The position numbers and the translations under genes were made by a program. A stretch of DNA of 63,374 nucleotides from Yinghuangia soli (GTDB lineage Bacteria > Actinomycetota > Actinomycetes > Streptomycetales > Streptomycetaceae): assembly GCF_021502675.1 (NCBI RefSeq), contig NZ_JAKFHA010000040.1, positions 12,558 through 75,931 on the forward strand. The letters run 5' to 3'. Below, one piece after another: positions 1 through 8,577 of the stretch. How positions within the stretch are numbered: the stretch's first letter is position 1; each line of letters begins with the position of its first letter. Below the pieces are notes generated by a model that was not told the origin of the DNA, did not search any database, and worked only from the letters and a program-made list of their open reading frames with translations.

Positions 1-22
1 CCCACACGTCTTCCTATTCCCG

Positions 23-72
<50 letters not shown>

Positions 73-114
73 CGGGCGCCCCCCACGTCGTTGTGTCCCG
101 GGTTCGGTCGCGCT

Positions 115-987
115 TCAGCTCGGCGAGGGGGTCGGGGGGTGGCCTCCGCAGAGGGTGGTCAGTTGGTTGGCGACATCGGTCAGGTGGGTGGCGAGGGTGC
201 GGACCTCGGCGCGGGGGGCGTCGGGGCGTAGGAGGTGGAGTTCTACCTCGTAGCGCGGTCTGCCGTCGTGGCCGAAGACCGGGGCTGCCATGTAGGAGAC
301 CGGGAGGGTCTCGGCGTTCTGGAGTTCGCCGGAGAGGTAGCCGCGGCCGATGCGGCGGAGGAAGGCGGACATCTGGGGCAGGTCGCTGCGGCCGGTCAGT
401 GCCGACATGGTGCGGATCGCCTCGGTCACCTGCTCCATTGCGTCGTCGAGGCGCCAGATGCCGACGCCTTCGGCGCGCACGGTGGCCAGGAAGCGGTCGA
501 GGTGTTCGCGGGCGGCCGGGTCGGGGGTGCGGGCCAGCCATTCGCGGCGTTCGGCGGGGGTCCGGAAGGCCATCACGACGGCGCCGAACGGCGGGAAGAT
601 CGGGAGGCGGGTGCGGTCGGCCGGGCCGGGGCGGCCGCGGCCGGACGAGGCGACGACGCTGGTGTGGTCGGCGGCGACCCGGCTGAGCGAGGCGGCGAGG
701 CCGGTGGCGGCGCTGAGTTCGCGCAGCAGGTCCTGGGCGCCGTCGACCACGGGTACGCGCGCCAGGACTGCGCCGGCGATCGGGACCAGGCCCGCACCGG
801 CGCGGTAGGCGCGGTCCTCGCCGCGCTCCGCCCAGCCGTGGTGCTCGAGTGCGCCGAGGACGGCTGCGCACGTCGCGCGGTTGAGGCCGAGGCGCTCGCT
901 GATCTCGGAGAGTGCCGCCCCGTCCTCCGCGTCGAGGAGCAGTTCCACGATCGCGATGACCCGGTCGGTGGGCGGTGACGTCGACAT
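115..987 (-). CDS. IclR-family transcriptional regulator
   Basis: This 290-residue protein has an N-terminal winged helix-turn-helix at about residues 8-65 (ALSEISERLGLNRATCAAVL) and a C-terminal effector-binding GAF-like domain. That is the normal IclR size and layout. It is transcribed away from the cupin-P450 pair at 1091-2790, and the 103-bp gap between them contains a perfect palindrome. IclR proteins usually control the adjacent catabolic operon in response to a small aromatic or carboxylic ligand, so it probably regulates that pair and itself. The C-terminal tail is short and proline/serine rich. The ligand cannot be told from sequence. Confidence 0.9.
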   Translation of the reverse strand: MSTSPPTDRVIAIVELLLDAEDGAALSEISERLGLNRATCAAVLGALEHHGWAERGEDRAYRAGAGLVPIAGAVLARVPVVDGAQDLLRELSAATGLAASLSRVAADHTSVVASSGRGRPGPADRTRLPIFPPFGAVVMAFRTPAERREWLARTPDPAAREHLDRFLATVRAEGVGIWRLDDAMEQVTEAIRTMSALTGRSDLPQMSAFLRRIGRGYLSGELQNAETLPVSYMAAPVFGHDGRPRYEVELHLLRPDAPRAEVRTLATHLTDVANQLTTLCGGHPPTPSPS

Positions 988-1021
988 TGCTCTTGTCCCT
1001 CCTCGGCGGCGCCGCTATGTT

Positions 1022-1059
1022 CGCCGAATAGATGGCGATAGTACGCCGAATATTCGGCG
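1022..1059. promoter_or_regulatory. Putative IclR operator: palindrome plus half site
   Basis: A perfect 16-bp palindrome CGCCGAATATTCGGCG lies at 1044-1059, and its left half CGCCGAATA recurs at 1022-1030. Both sit between the divergent starts at 987 and 1091. The AT-containing core is conspicuous in this GC-rich DNA. Its position suits autoregulation plus control of the cupin-P450 operon. Confidence 0.6.
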
Positions 1060-1090
1060 CCTGCCAAGGCCGAACCCGAAGGAGCACGCC

Positions 1091-1552
1091 ATGACAGCCA
1101 CCGCCGCGGGGCCCGAACTGTCGGTCCACATCGGGTCGGACGACCTGCCGTTCGTGGAACTGGGCGGCGGCAACAAGCTCAAGGTCATCTGCGTCAAGGC
1201 GCAGGAGGGGCTGTGGATCGTGGAGAACGTCTTCCAGCCCGGCTTCGCCGTGCAGACCCACCGGCACACCGGCCCGGTCTACGCGTACACCGTGTCCGGG
1301 GCGTGGAAGTACACCGAGTACGACTACGTCAATCGCGCTGGTTCGTTCCTGTTCGAGCCCGCCGGATCGGTGCACACCCTGACGTGTGTCGAGCCCGACA
1401 CGCGCGTGTGGTTCCAGATGTACGGCGCCAACCTCAACCTCGACGCGGACGGCAATATCGAGTCCGTGACCGACGGCCCGGCTTCGCTCGAGTCCTACTA
1501 CCGGCTGTGCGAGATGCAAGGGCACGGCCGTCCGAACGTCCTGGTCGCCTGA
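1091..1552 (+). CDS. Cupin protein, 2,4'-dihydroxyacetophenone dioxygenase-like
   Basis: This is a 153-residue single-domain cupin. The first cupin motif is visible as QTHRHTGPVYAYTVSG and the second ends in EPAGSVHTL, giving the histidines expected to hold a catalytic Fe(II). The sequence resembles the 2,4'-dihydroxyacetophenone dioxygenase/ChrR-like cupins, which cleave C-C bonds in aromatic ketones or diketones. The ATG at 1091 follows an AAGGAGC ribosome site. It is 11 bp upstream of a P450 on the same strand, so the two are very likely co-transcribed and act on one substrate. The substrate is unknown, and a non-oxygenase role is possible. Confidence 0.75.
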   Translation: MTATAAGPELSVHIGSDDLPFVELGGGNKLKVICVKAQEGLWIVENVFQPGFAVQTHRHTGPVYAYTVSGAWKYTEYDYVNRAGSFLFEPAGSVHTLTCVEPDTRVWFQMYGANLNLDADGNIESVTDGPASLESYYRLCEMQGHGRPNVLVA

Positions 1553-1563
1553 GGAGCCGCCGT

Positions 1564-2790
1564 ATGACCGCCACCCCCGACACCGTCCCCGCCGGCGTGC
1601 CCGACATCTACAGCCCGGACTGCTACACGGGCGGCGTCCCGCACGGGATATTCACCGAACTACGCCGCACCAGCCCGGTGTTCTGGCAGGACATGCCCGG
1701 CGAGCCCGGCTACTGGGCGGTGCTCAAGCATGCGGACGTCGAGTACGTCTCGCAGCACCCTGAGCTCTTCTCCGCGGAGCGCGGCGGAATAGTCCTGGAG
1801 GACCTGGACGAGGTACGCCTCGACCAGCTCCGCGGCACTCTGCTCGCGATGGACCCGCCGCAGCACCGCGCGTACCGCAAGCCGCTGGTGAAGTCCTTCA
1901 CGGCACGCGTCGTCAGCGGCATGGAAGGCCGCATCCGGGAGATCTGCCGCGAGATCTTCGCCCGCATCCCGGACGGCGACGTCGAGTTCGTGCACGACGT
2001 CACCTCCAGCCTCCCCACCCAGGTCATCGGCGAGCTCATGGGGCTGCCGGAGGAGGACTGGGCCTACCTCCACCGCCTGGCCGAGCGGACCAACAGCCAG
2101 CAGGACCCCGAGGCCGCCCGCGACGGTTACGGACCCGGCGACGCATCGCGGGAAATGGCGATGTACGCCGTGCAGTTCGCCATGAAGCGGCGCACTGAGG
2201 AGCCCCGCGAGGACCTCACCACGCTCATTCTGGAGTCCGAGTTCGGCGGCAAGATGATGACCGACATCGAATTCGGTTCCTTCTTCATGCAGTTGGTCAC
2301 CGCGGGCAATGACACCACCAAGACCATGCTGTCCGGCGGCCTGCACGCACTGCTCACACACCCGGAGCAATTGGCCGCACTCCGCGCCGACCCGTCCCTC
2401 ATCCCCGGAGCCGTCGAGGAGATCCTGCGCTGGGCCAACCCGCTGCACTACTTCCGGCGTACCGCGACGCAGGACGTCGAGCTGCGCGGCGTGCAGATCA
2501 AGGCGGGCGACAAGGTCGCCATGTATTACTCGTCCGCGAATCGCGACGAGGAAGTATTCGAGGACGCGCAGGCCTTCGACATCTCGCGGCGCCCCAACCC
2601 GCACCTGTCGTTCGGCTTCGCCGAGCACTTCTGCCTGGGCGTGCACATCGCGCGCCTGGAAGGCCGGGTGTTCTTCGAGGAACTGCTTGCGGCGTTCCCC
2701 CGCATCGAGCTCCTCGGCGCGCCCACCCGGCTTCGCTCCAACCTCAACAACGCCCTGACGGCCTTGCCGGTACGCCTGATGCGCAGCTAG
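1564..2790 (+). CDS. Cytochrome P450
   Basis: This is a soluble 408-residue bacterial class I P450. The I-helix oxygen-activation motif is AGNDTT (A247-T252), the K-helix EILR is present, and the haem loop reads FGFAEHFCLG with Cys357 as thiolate ligand. The usual FGxGxH glycine is replaced (FGFAEH). The layout is like the CYP124/125/142-type steroid and branched-lipid P450s, but the substrate cannot be assigned. It starts 11 bp after the cupin gene with GAGGAG as ribosome site. The pair probably forms an IclR-controlled oxidative operon. No ferredoxin gene is adjacent, so electrons must come from elsewhere. Confidence 0.9.
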   Translation: MTATPDTVPAGVPDIYSPDCYTGGVPHGIFTELRRTSPVFWQDMPGEPGYWAVLKHADVEYVSQHPELFSAERGGIVLEDLDEVRLDQLRGTLLAMDPPQHRAYRKPLVKSFTARVVSGMEGRIREICREIFARIPDGDVEFVHDVTSSLPTQVIGELMGLPEEDWAYLHRLAERTNSQQDPEAARDGYGPGDASREMAMYAVQFAMKRRTEEPREDLTTLILESEFGGKMMTDIEFGSFFMQLVTAGNDTTKTMLSGGLHALLTHPEQLAALRADPSLIPGAVEEILRWANPLHYFRRTATQDVELRGVQIKAGDKVAMYYSSANRDEEVFEDAQAFDISRRPNPHLSFGFAEHFCLGVHIARLEGRVFFEELLAAFPRIELLGAPTRLRSNLNNALTALPVRLMRS

Positions 2791-3024
2791 GGAACGCCGG
2801 GCAGGGAACGGGCCAAGTCGGTCAGGGTCTTGGCGAAGAGCTCGGGGTCCAGGGTGTGCATGGCGTGGCCCATCTCCGGAAACGACAGGTAGTCGCAGCG
2901 GTTGCCGGCCGCGGTGACCAGCTCCCGGGCCCGGGAGGCCTGGACGTCGGCGAGGGCACCCAGGAGGCGGCCGGCCGCGTCGATCGTGCGGAAGTGGTGG
3001 GTGAGCAGTACGGGGGTCTTGACC
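2787..3024 (-). pseudogene. Remnant of an alpha/beta-hydrolase (C-terminal part)
   Basis: About 75 codons match the C-terminal third of an alpha/beta-hydrolase, including the region of the catalytic histidine (FPEMGHAMHTLDPELF) and a final helix. No nucleophile elbow or core strands lie upstream, where the reading frame continues only as nonsense. The stop overlaps the P450 stop codon tail to tail. This looks like what remains after a deletion or insertion removed the 5' two thirds. Confidence 0.65.
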
Positions 3025-3185
3025 GCGGGGCCGTACCGGTGCGCAGTCTTGATTTCCCTTCGCGGGACTTCGGCCTTCGGGCTTCCGGGCATGCCTGACA
3101 GGGATTCAACTACGTTCGGTTGGTTGGAGGTTGGCCACATGGCCCAGATTGCGACGCGGCACTTGGGCTCGGCGACCAAAAGCCG

Positions 3186-3221
3186 GCATCGTCCGGACGC
3201 GGTTTCTCGTCCGGACGATGC
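3186..3221 (-). terminator. Terminator hairpin after the response regulator
   Basis: A perfect 13-bp inverted repeat (GCATCGTCCGGAC at 3186-3198, GTCCGGACGATGC at 3209-3221) has a 10-nt loop. It lies 10 nt beyond the stop of the response-regulator gene. There is no U-tract, as is common for actinomycete terminators. Confidence 0.7.
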
Positions 3222-3230
3222 AGTTCGGCG

Positions 3231-3878
3231 TCACTGCTCCCGGAGGTAGGTGAGGACGGCCAGGACGCGGCGATGGCCGGCCTCGTCGGTCAGCAGGCCG
3301 AGCTTGGTGAAGATGTTGCGGATGTGCTTGTGGATCGCGGCTTCGGTGACGTGGAGTTCGGCCGCGATGTCGGCGTTGCGGTGGCCTTGGGCCATGAGTT
3401 GGAGGACGTCGCGTTCTCGGGCGGTGAGCGCGGCGAGAGGGCTGCTGACGCGGGTCCGGCGCATGAGGGTGGTGACGACCTCGGGGTCGAGGACGGTCTC
3501 GCCGCGCGCCACGCGGTCGATGGTGCGTAGGAAGTCCTCGACGGCGCCGACGCGTTCCTTGAGGAGGTAGCCGACCGCACCGGCCCCGTCGGCGAGGAGG
3601 TCGCCGGCGTACTTGGTCTCGACGTGGGCCGACAGGACGAGCATCGGAAAACCGGGGCGGAGGGCGCGGACCTGCATGGCGGCGCGGAGGCCTTCGTCGG
3701 TGTACGTGGGCGGCATGCGCACGTCGACGATGGCGAGGTCCGCGGCGGACTCCTCGATGGTCTCGTGGAGGCCTTCGGCGTCCGGGCGGGCGGCGACGAC
3801 GTCGATGCCCTCGGCGGCGAGCAGGGCGGCGAGCCCTTCACGCAGGAGGGTGTCGTCCTCGGCGATCACGACTCGCAC
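3231..3878 (-). CDS. NarL/LuxR-family response regulator
   Basis: This 215-residue protein has a receiver domain (about 1-120) with acidic pocket E7/D8/D9 and phospho-acceptor Asp52 in IVDVRMPP, followed by a C-terminal LuxR-type helix-turn-helix (LTARERDVLQLMAQGHRNADIA). It is the output half of the system with the kinase just upstream. Its GTG start (3876-3878) lies inside the 3' end of the kinase gene, a 13-bp overlap indicating translational coupling. The nearest likely target is the divergent ABC transporter at 5281-8558. Confidence 0.92.
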   Translation of the reverse strand: MRVVIAEDDTLLREGLAALLAAEGIDVVAARPDAEGLHETIEESAADLAIVDVRMPPTYTDEGLRAAMQVRALRPGFPMLVLSAHVETKYAGDLLADGAGAVGYLLKERVGAVEDFLRTIDRVARGETVLDPEVVTTLMRRTRVSSPLAALTARERDVLQLMAQGHRNADIAAELHVTEAAIHKHIRNIFTKLGLLTDEAGHRRVLAVLTYLREQ

Positions 3879-5143
3879 GGGAGCTCCATCCGGACCGCGG
3901 TCGGGCCGCCGGGCGGGCTGGTGAAGGCGACGGTCCCGCCGAGCGCCTCGATCCGGCTCTCGATGCCGGACAGGCCGGTGCCCTTTGCCGGTTCGGCGCC
4001 GCCGTGTCCGTTGTCGGTCACGGTGGTGATGACGCGCATGTCGCCGTGGTCCTCCGTCCAGGTGAGGTGGATGTCGCACGTGGTCGCGCCGCTGTGCTTG
4101 GCCACGTTGGTGAGTGCCTCGGCGACCGAGAAGTACAGGGCGGCGTCGACGGATGCCGCGGTGGGGGCCGGGGCTTCGATGTGCAGCCGGGTGGGAATCT
4201 GCATGCGGTCGGCCAGCATGCCCAGGGCCGGTACGAGGCCTTCCTCGGCGAGGGCGGGCGGGTAGACGCCGCGGATGATGCGGCGCATTTCGGCGAGCGC
4301 GTCGCGGCTGGCGTCCTGGGCCTTGGCCAGCGTGGTCGCGATATCGCCCTTGCCGGTGGTCAGTTGGCGTTGCGCGGTGCCGATGAACATGGAGACGGCG
4401 ACCAGCCGGTTCTGTGCCGCGTCGTGCAGGTCGCGTTCGATGCGCCGCAGTTCGGCGCTGTGCAGGTCGACTGCGGAGCGGCGGCGCTGTTCTTCCATCC
4501 GGGCGCGGAGGCGGAGTTCCTGGTCGCGGCCGGGGGCGAGGAGGCGTTCGAGGAGCTTCGCGTCGGCGGCGGCGACGGCGGGTACGGCGAACCACCAGGC
4601 GGCCAGCCCGGCAAGGCCGATCAGGCCGGACGCCGCGGCGAGCCACCAGGACGTGATCACGAAGAACTGCTCGGCCGGCTTGCCGTCCGGCATCGCCCAC
4701 CAGTACGCGGGCAAGGCCAGGGCCTGCACGGACAGCACCGGCACGAGGATGCTGACCGCGCCGAGCGGGATCCCGACGACGATCCGCTGGAGAAGGGCGG
4801 CCAGGTCGCGGGGCAGCGTGCCGTCGGCAATGCGGCGGGCAGGGCCCGCCCCGGGTGCGGGAGGAAGGTACGGGGAGCCGATGCGCCGCCCCAGCGCCCG
4901 GCCGACCCGGCCCCGTTCGGCGCCGCACCAGCGCCGCAGCAGCCCGGACGCGGTCCCGGCGAGCAGCAGTCCGACGCCGACCAAGGACAGCGCGGCGACG
5001 AGCACGAGGAACGCGAGGACGAGGAGGCCGTGGAGCCCGGCGAGGCCGCCGCCCAGCAGGTAGCGGGCCGAACGGGCCAGGCGCCGGAGCGGCTTGGCGT
5101 CGTGCGGCCGCCCAACGCTGCCGGCGTCTTCCGGGGAGCTCAC
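3866..5143 (-). CDS. Sensor histidine kinase (HisKA_3 type)
   Basis: This is a 425-residue membrane kinase. Hydrophobic segments lie at about 38-68, 120-150 and 160-188. A HisKA_3 dimerisation helix follows with phospho-accepting His240 in RRIERDLHDAAQNRL, then a HATPase domain ending in the GTGLSGIESRI nucleotide-lid motif. It has no extracellular sensor domain of note, as in intramembrane-sensing kinases that watch cell-envelope stress. It pairs with the overlapping response regulator and is divergent from an ABC ATPase/FtsX-type permease, the arrangement typical of antimicrobial-peptide sensing and detoxification modules. Confidence 0.92.
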   Translation of the reverse strand: MSSPEDAGSVGRPHDAKPLRRLARSARYLLGGGLAGLHGLLVLAFLVLVAALSLVGVGLLLAGTASGLLRRWCGAERGRVGRALGRRIGSPYLPPAPGAGPARRIADGTLPRDLAALLQRIVVGIPLGAVSILVPVLSVQALALPAYWWAMPDGKPAEQFFVITSWWLAAASGLIGLAGLAAWWFAVPAVAAADAKLLERLLAPGRDQELRLRARMEEQRRRSAVDLHSAELRRIERDLHDAAQNRLVAVSMFIGTAQRQLTTGKGDIATTLAKAQDASRDALAEMRRIIRGVYPPALAEEGLVPALGMLADRMQIPTRLHIEAPAPTAASVDAALYFSVAEALTNVAKHSGATTCDIHLTWTEDHGDMRVITTVTDNGHGGAEPAKGTGLSGIESRIEALGGTVAFTSPPGGPTAVRMELPCES

Positions 5144-5280
5144 CGGGCGAGCCTACTTCCCCGCCGCCGTCCGGTCCCGGAGGTATAGCCGGCACCACCA
5201 TGCAGGTGGGAGCCCGTGCCACCCAGGGTCGGGCGTGCAGGGGACTGTGCCGCACGGGCCCCGAATCTACGGTCGAAAGC

Positions 5281-6057
5281 GTGAAGAAGCACAAGGGCGG
5301 ACACCCCGGAAACCACGCCGAGCACGCCGAGCACGCCGTGACGATCAGCGGCCTGAGCAAGAGCTTCGGCACCGACGCCACCCGCTTCTGGGCGCTGGCC
5401 AACATCGATCTCACGGTCGCGCCGCGGACCTTCACCGCGATCATGGGACCGTCCGGATCCGGCAAGACGACCCTGCTGAACTGCCTTCTGGGCCTGGACA
5501 AGCCCGACACCGGCGCGATCCGCATCGGCGGCACCGACATCACCGCGCTGGACGAGGCCGGGTTGGCCGAGATGCGGCGCTCGCACGTCGGCGTCGTGTT
5601 CCAGTCCTACAACCTCATCCCGTCGCTGAGCGTGGCCGACAACATCTCGCTGCCGCTGCGGCTGGCCGGGCGCCCGATCGACATGCGCCGGGTGCGGGAA
5701 CTCGCCGACACGGTCGGCGTCGGGGCCACGCTCGACCGCCGGCCGGCACAGTTGTCCGGCGGCCAGCAGCAGCGCGTCGCGTTCGCGCGGGCGCTGGTCA
5801 CCGATCCGGAGCTGATCGTCGCCGACGAGCCGACGGGGGCGCTGGACACCGCGTCGAGCGACGTCGTCCTCGGCCTGCTCCGGTCGATCGTCAGCGATCT
5901 CGGACAGCGGGTGCTGCTGGTCACGCACGACCCGCGGGCCGCGGCGGTCGCGGACCGCGTGCTGTTCCTGCGGGACGGGCGTTGGCACGGCGAACTCCGC
6001 GGTGCTGCCGAAGGCCGGATCGCCGCGGCCCTGGCAGACCTCGGGCGGCGGTCGTGA
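5281..6057 (+). CDS. ABC transporter ATP-binding protein (LolD/MacB type)
   Basis: This 258-residue ATPase has Walker A GPSGSGKTT (56-64), a Q-loop in VVFQSYNLIP, signature LSGGQQQR, Walker B LIVADEPTGALD and switch His in LVTHD. It belongs to the family that powers FtsX/MacB-like permeases. The GTG at 5281 gives the natural length. A histidine-alanine-glutamate mini-repeat (HAEHAEHA) lies just before the first strand and is unusual. The stop overlaps the permease start (GTGA), so the two are translated together. Confidence 0.93.
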   Translation: MKKHKGGHPGNHAEHAEHAVTISGLSKSFGTDATRFWALANIDLTVAPRTFTAIMGPSGSGKTTLLNCLLGLDKPDTGAIRIGGTDITALDEAGLAEMRRSHVGVVFQSYNLIPSLSVADNISLPLRLAGRPIDMRRVRELADTVGVGATLDRRPAQLSGGQQQRVAFARALVTDPELIVADEPTGALDTASSDVVLGLLRSIVSDLGQRVLLVTHDPRAAAVADRVLFLRDGRWHGELRGAAEGRIAAALADLGRRS

Positions 6058-8558
6058 AGGGGCTCGCGCGGCTGATGCTGCGCGCACGTCGCGGCCAGGT
6101 CGCCGCGCTCGCCGTGACGGTGTTCTTCTCCGCGGTACTGGTGGGGGCGTTCGGCGTCCTCCTGGAGACCGGGGTCCGCGGCAAGGTCGCGACCGGCGAA
6201 TACTCCGGTGCGCCGCTGCTGGTCGCGGCCGAGCAGGCGGTGCCGGTCGACGGCGACGTCGACATGACGGTCCCGGGCCGGGCGCTGCTGCCCGCCGCAC
6301 TGGCGGACGAGATCCGTGCGGCGCTGCCGGGCTCCCGCGTCGTCGCGGACCGCATCGTGCCCGCGGTGCTCGGTGCCCGGTCCGGCGGCGCCGAGCCGGT
6401 GGACGCGCATCCCTGGTCGGCGTTCGCCCTCGGGGACCGCGAACTCGCCGCCGGGCGCGCGCCGGAGGGCCCGGGCGAGATCGTGCTGCCCGGCCATGCC
6501 GCCCGCGCCCGCGGCCTGGAGATCGGGGCCCGGACCGTGCTGGGCTTCGGCGACCAGGCCGTTGCGTACACGCTAGTGGGGACCACCACGGCCGACGACT
6601 CAGGCGTGGACGTCCCGGACGTGTACCTGAGCGACCAGGAGATCGGGACGCTCGGCAACCCCGACCGCAGCGTGGCGGCCATCGGCGTGTGGCCGCAGGC
6701 CGCATCCCGGGCGGACGTCCTCCCCGGCATGCTCGCGCCGGCCCGCGCACGGCTGTGGGACGGCGGCGACCGGGGCCCGGTCGAAGCGGTGTCCCAGGGC
6801 CGCGCGAAGGCGACGCTCGTGTCGGCGGCCGGGGCGCTCGGCGCCCTCGCGTTCATCGTCGCGGTGTTCACGGTCATCGCCCTCACCTCGCTGCAGATCC
6901 GCGAGCGGTCCCGCGAGTTGGCGATGCTCCGGATCGTCGGCGCCACGCCGCGGCAGGTGAAGCGGCTGCTGCGGTCGGAGATCCGGATGGTCGCCGGACT
7001 GGCCGGCGGCCTGGGCGGGCTCGTCGGGCCGTTCGCAGGCGCGGCCCTGATCGGCGTCATCCGGTCGTGGGGCGTGCTCCCCCGGACCCTTGAGCCGGTC
7101 TACGGCCCGCTGCCCTTCGCCGTGGCAATGCTGACCGGCCTCGTCGCCGCGGAGACCGCCACCCGCGTCGCAGTACGCCGGGTCGCCCGCAGCAGCCCGC
7201 TGGGACTGCTCGACGGCGGCGACGCGAACCCCCCGGGTGCGCCGCGGACGGGTCGGCGCACGGCACTCGGTCTGGCGCTCCTCGCGATCGGCATCGTGAT
7301 GGCACTGGCCCCGGCGTACACGTCCAATGTGGATGCGGCCAGCGGACTGCCCGGTATCTCCGGGCTGGTGATGGCGCTGTCGATCGGCCCGCTGAGTCCG
7401 TACGTGGTGCGGGCGGCAGCCGCGGCCGTGCGCCGGCCGGCCATGCGCACGGCCGCCGCCTATATGGCGCTCGGCAGCATCCGCCACCGGGCCGCCCGGG
7501 TCGGCGGGGCGCTGACCCCGATCGTGCTCGGGGTCGCGCTGGGTGCGGTGCAGCTCTCCGGTGCGGCGACGGTCGGCGCGGTGTCGGCCGCGCAGGCGGA
7601 GGCGGGCGCGCGGACCGATCTCACGGTCACCGTGCCGGGTCCCGGCATCGGCGAGCGGACGGCCGAACTCGTGCGCGGCGTAACCGGGGTCGGCTCCGCC
7701 ACCCCGTTCGTGGCGGCGGGCGTCATCGTGCAGCCGCCCGCGGGCAGCGGCAACAGCCCGCAGACCCTGAACGCGCTCGGCATCGCCGGCGACCAGGTGG
7801 AGCAGTACGCCGAACTCGAGCCGACCGGTGGCGACCCGATCCGGCTCCGGGAGGGCGAGGTCGCACTCGGCGTCCTCGGCGCGGCGCAGTTGGGCGCCCG
7901 CGTCGGCGACCGGGTCACCGTCGTGCTCGGCGACGGCCGGGCGCTCACGCGGCAGGTCGGCGTGCTGTACGAACGCGGCCTCGGCTTCGGCGAAGTGCTC
8001 CTGCCGCTTGCCGACCTGCTGCCGGCCACCGCGTCCGGGCGTGCCTCCGGGCTGGCCGTCACGGTCCCCGGCTCCGCCTCGGCGGCACAGGTGGCGGACG
8101 GCATCCGCGACCGCCTGGCGGACGTCCCGGGGGCCGAGGTCACCGGTTCCACCGGCGGCACCGGCGGCGACGCTGCGGGCGGCGAGGAGAAGTTCGGGCT
8201 GCTGATCCTGCTGGTCCTCTTCGGCTACATCGCCATCGCGGTCGCGAACTCCCTGGTCACCGCGACGCTCTCGCGCCGCTCGGAGTTCGCGCTGCTGGCC
8301 GCCGTGGGGGCCACGCCGCGCCAGCGGCGCTCGGTCCTGCGCTGGGAGGCCGCCGTGCTGGCCGCGACCGCGTGCCTGGTCGGCACCGCGTTCGCGCTGC
8401 CCGGGCTGGTCGGCATGACGTACGCGCTGAGCAACGGCGACCGCTTGATGCCCGCGATCGACCCCGTCGCGTTCACCTCGATCGTGGCCTTCACCTTCGT
8501 GCTCGTCTTCTCCGCCACCGCACTCGCCGGCCGGTCCGTCCTGCGCGCGCCGCGCTGA
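6054..8558 (+). CDS. ABC transporter permease, two FtsX domains
   Basis: This 834-residue membrane protein has the duplicated MacB/FtsX layout. An N-terminal helix (about 15-35) is followed by an extracytoplasmic domain, three helices around 255-360, a central pair, a second extracytoplasmic domain and three C-terminal helices from about 720 on. Each FtsX unit carries a conserved cytoplasmic segment (RELAMLRIVGATPRQV and EFALLAAVGATPRQR). With the ATPase it should act as a mechanotransmission-type exporter or peptide-resistance pump. The GTG at 6054 overlaps the ATPase stop by 4 nt. The neighbouring kinase/regulator pair is the likely control. Confidence 0.9.
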   Translation: MKGLARLMLRARRGQVAALAVTVFFSAVLVGAFGVLLETGVRGKVATGEYSGAPLLVAAEQAVPVDGDVDMTVPGRALLPAALADEIRAALPGSRVVADRIVPAVLGARSGGAEPVDAHPWSAFALGDRELAAGRAPEGPGEIVLPGHAARARGLEIGARTVLGFGDQAVAYTLVGTTTADDSGVDVPDVYLSDQEIGTLGNPDRSVAAIGVWPQAASRADVLPGMLAPARARLWDGGDRGPVEAVSQGRAKATLVSAAGALGALAFIVAVFTVIALTSLQIRERSRELAMLRIVGATPRQVKRLLRSEIRMVAGLAGGLGGLVGPFAGAALIGVIRSWGVLPRTLEPVYGPLPFAVAMLTGLVAAETATRVAVRRVARSSPLGLLDGGDANPPGAPRTGRRTALGLALLAIGIVMALAPAYTSNVDAASGLPGISGLVMALSIGPLSPYVVRAAAAAVRRPAMRTAAAYMALGSIRHRAARVGGALTPIVLGVALGAVQLSGAATVGAVSAAQAEAGARTDLTVTVPGPGIGERTAELVRGVTGVGSATPFVAAGVIVQPPAGSGNSPQTLNALGIAGDQVEQYAELEPTGGDPIRLREGEVALGVLGAAQLGARVGDRVTVVLGDGRALTRQVGVLYERGLGFGEVLLPLADLLPATASGRASGLAVTVPGSASAAQVADGIRDRLADVPGAEVTGSTGGTGGDAAGGEEKFGLLILLVLFGYIAIAVANSLVTATLSRRSEFALLAAVGATPRQRRSVLRWEAAVLAATACLVGTAFALPGLVGMTYALSNGDRLMPAIDPVAFTSIVAFTFVLVFSATALAGRSVLRAPR

Positions 8559-8577
8559 CCCGCGCCGAACGCGCGGG
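8559..8577. terminator. Compact bidirectional terminator
   Basis: The 19-bp gap between the convergent permease and phosphatase genes is exactly one hairpin: CCCGCGC, a 5-nt loop CGAAC, then GCGCGGG. Both stop codons abut it, so it can serve both genes. Confidence 0.6.

Noticed and set aside
5094-6053. Long N-terminal extension of the ABC permease frame
   Set aside because: The upstream part is an out-of-frame reading of the ATPase gene. The GTG at 6054 overlapping the ATPase stop gives the proper family N-terminus.
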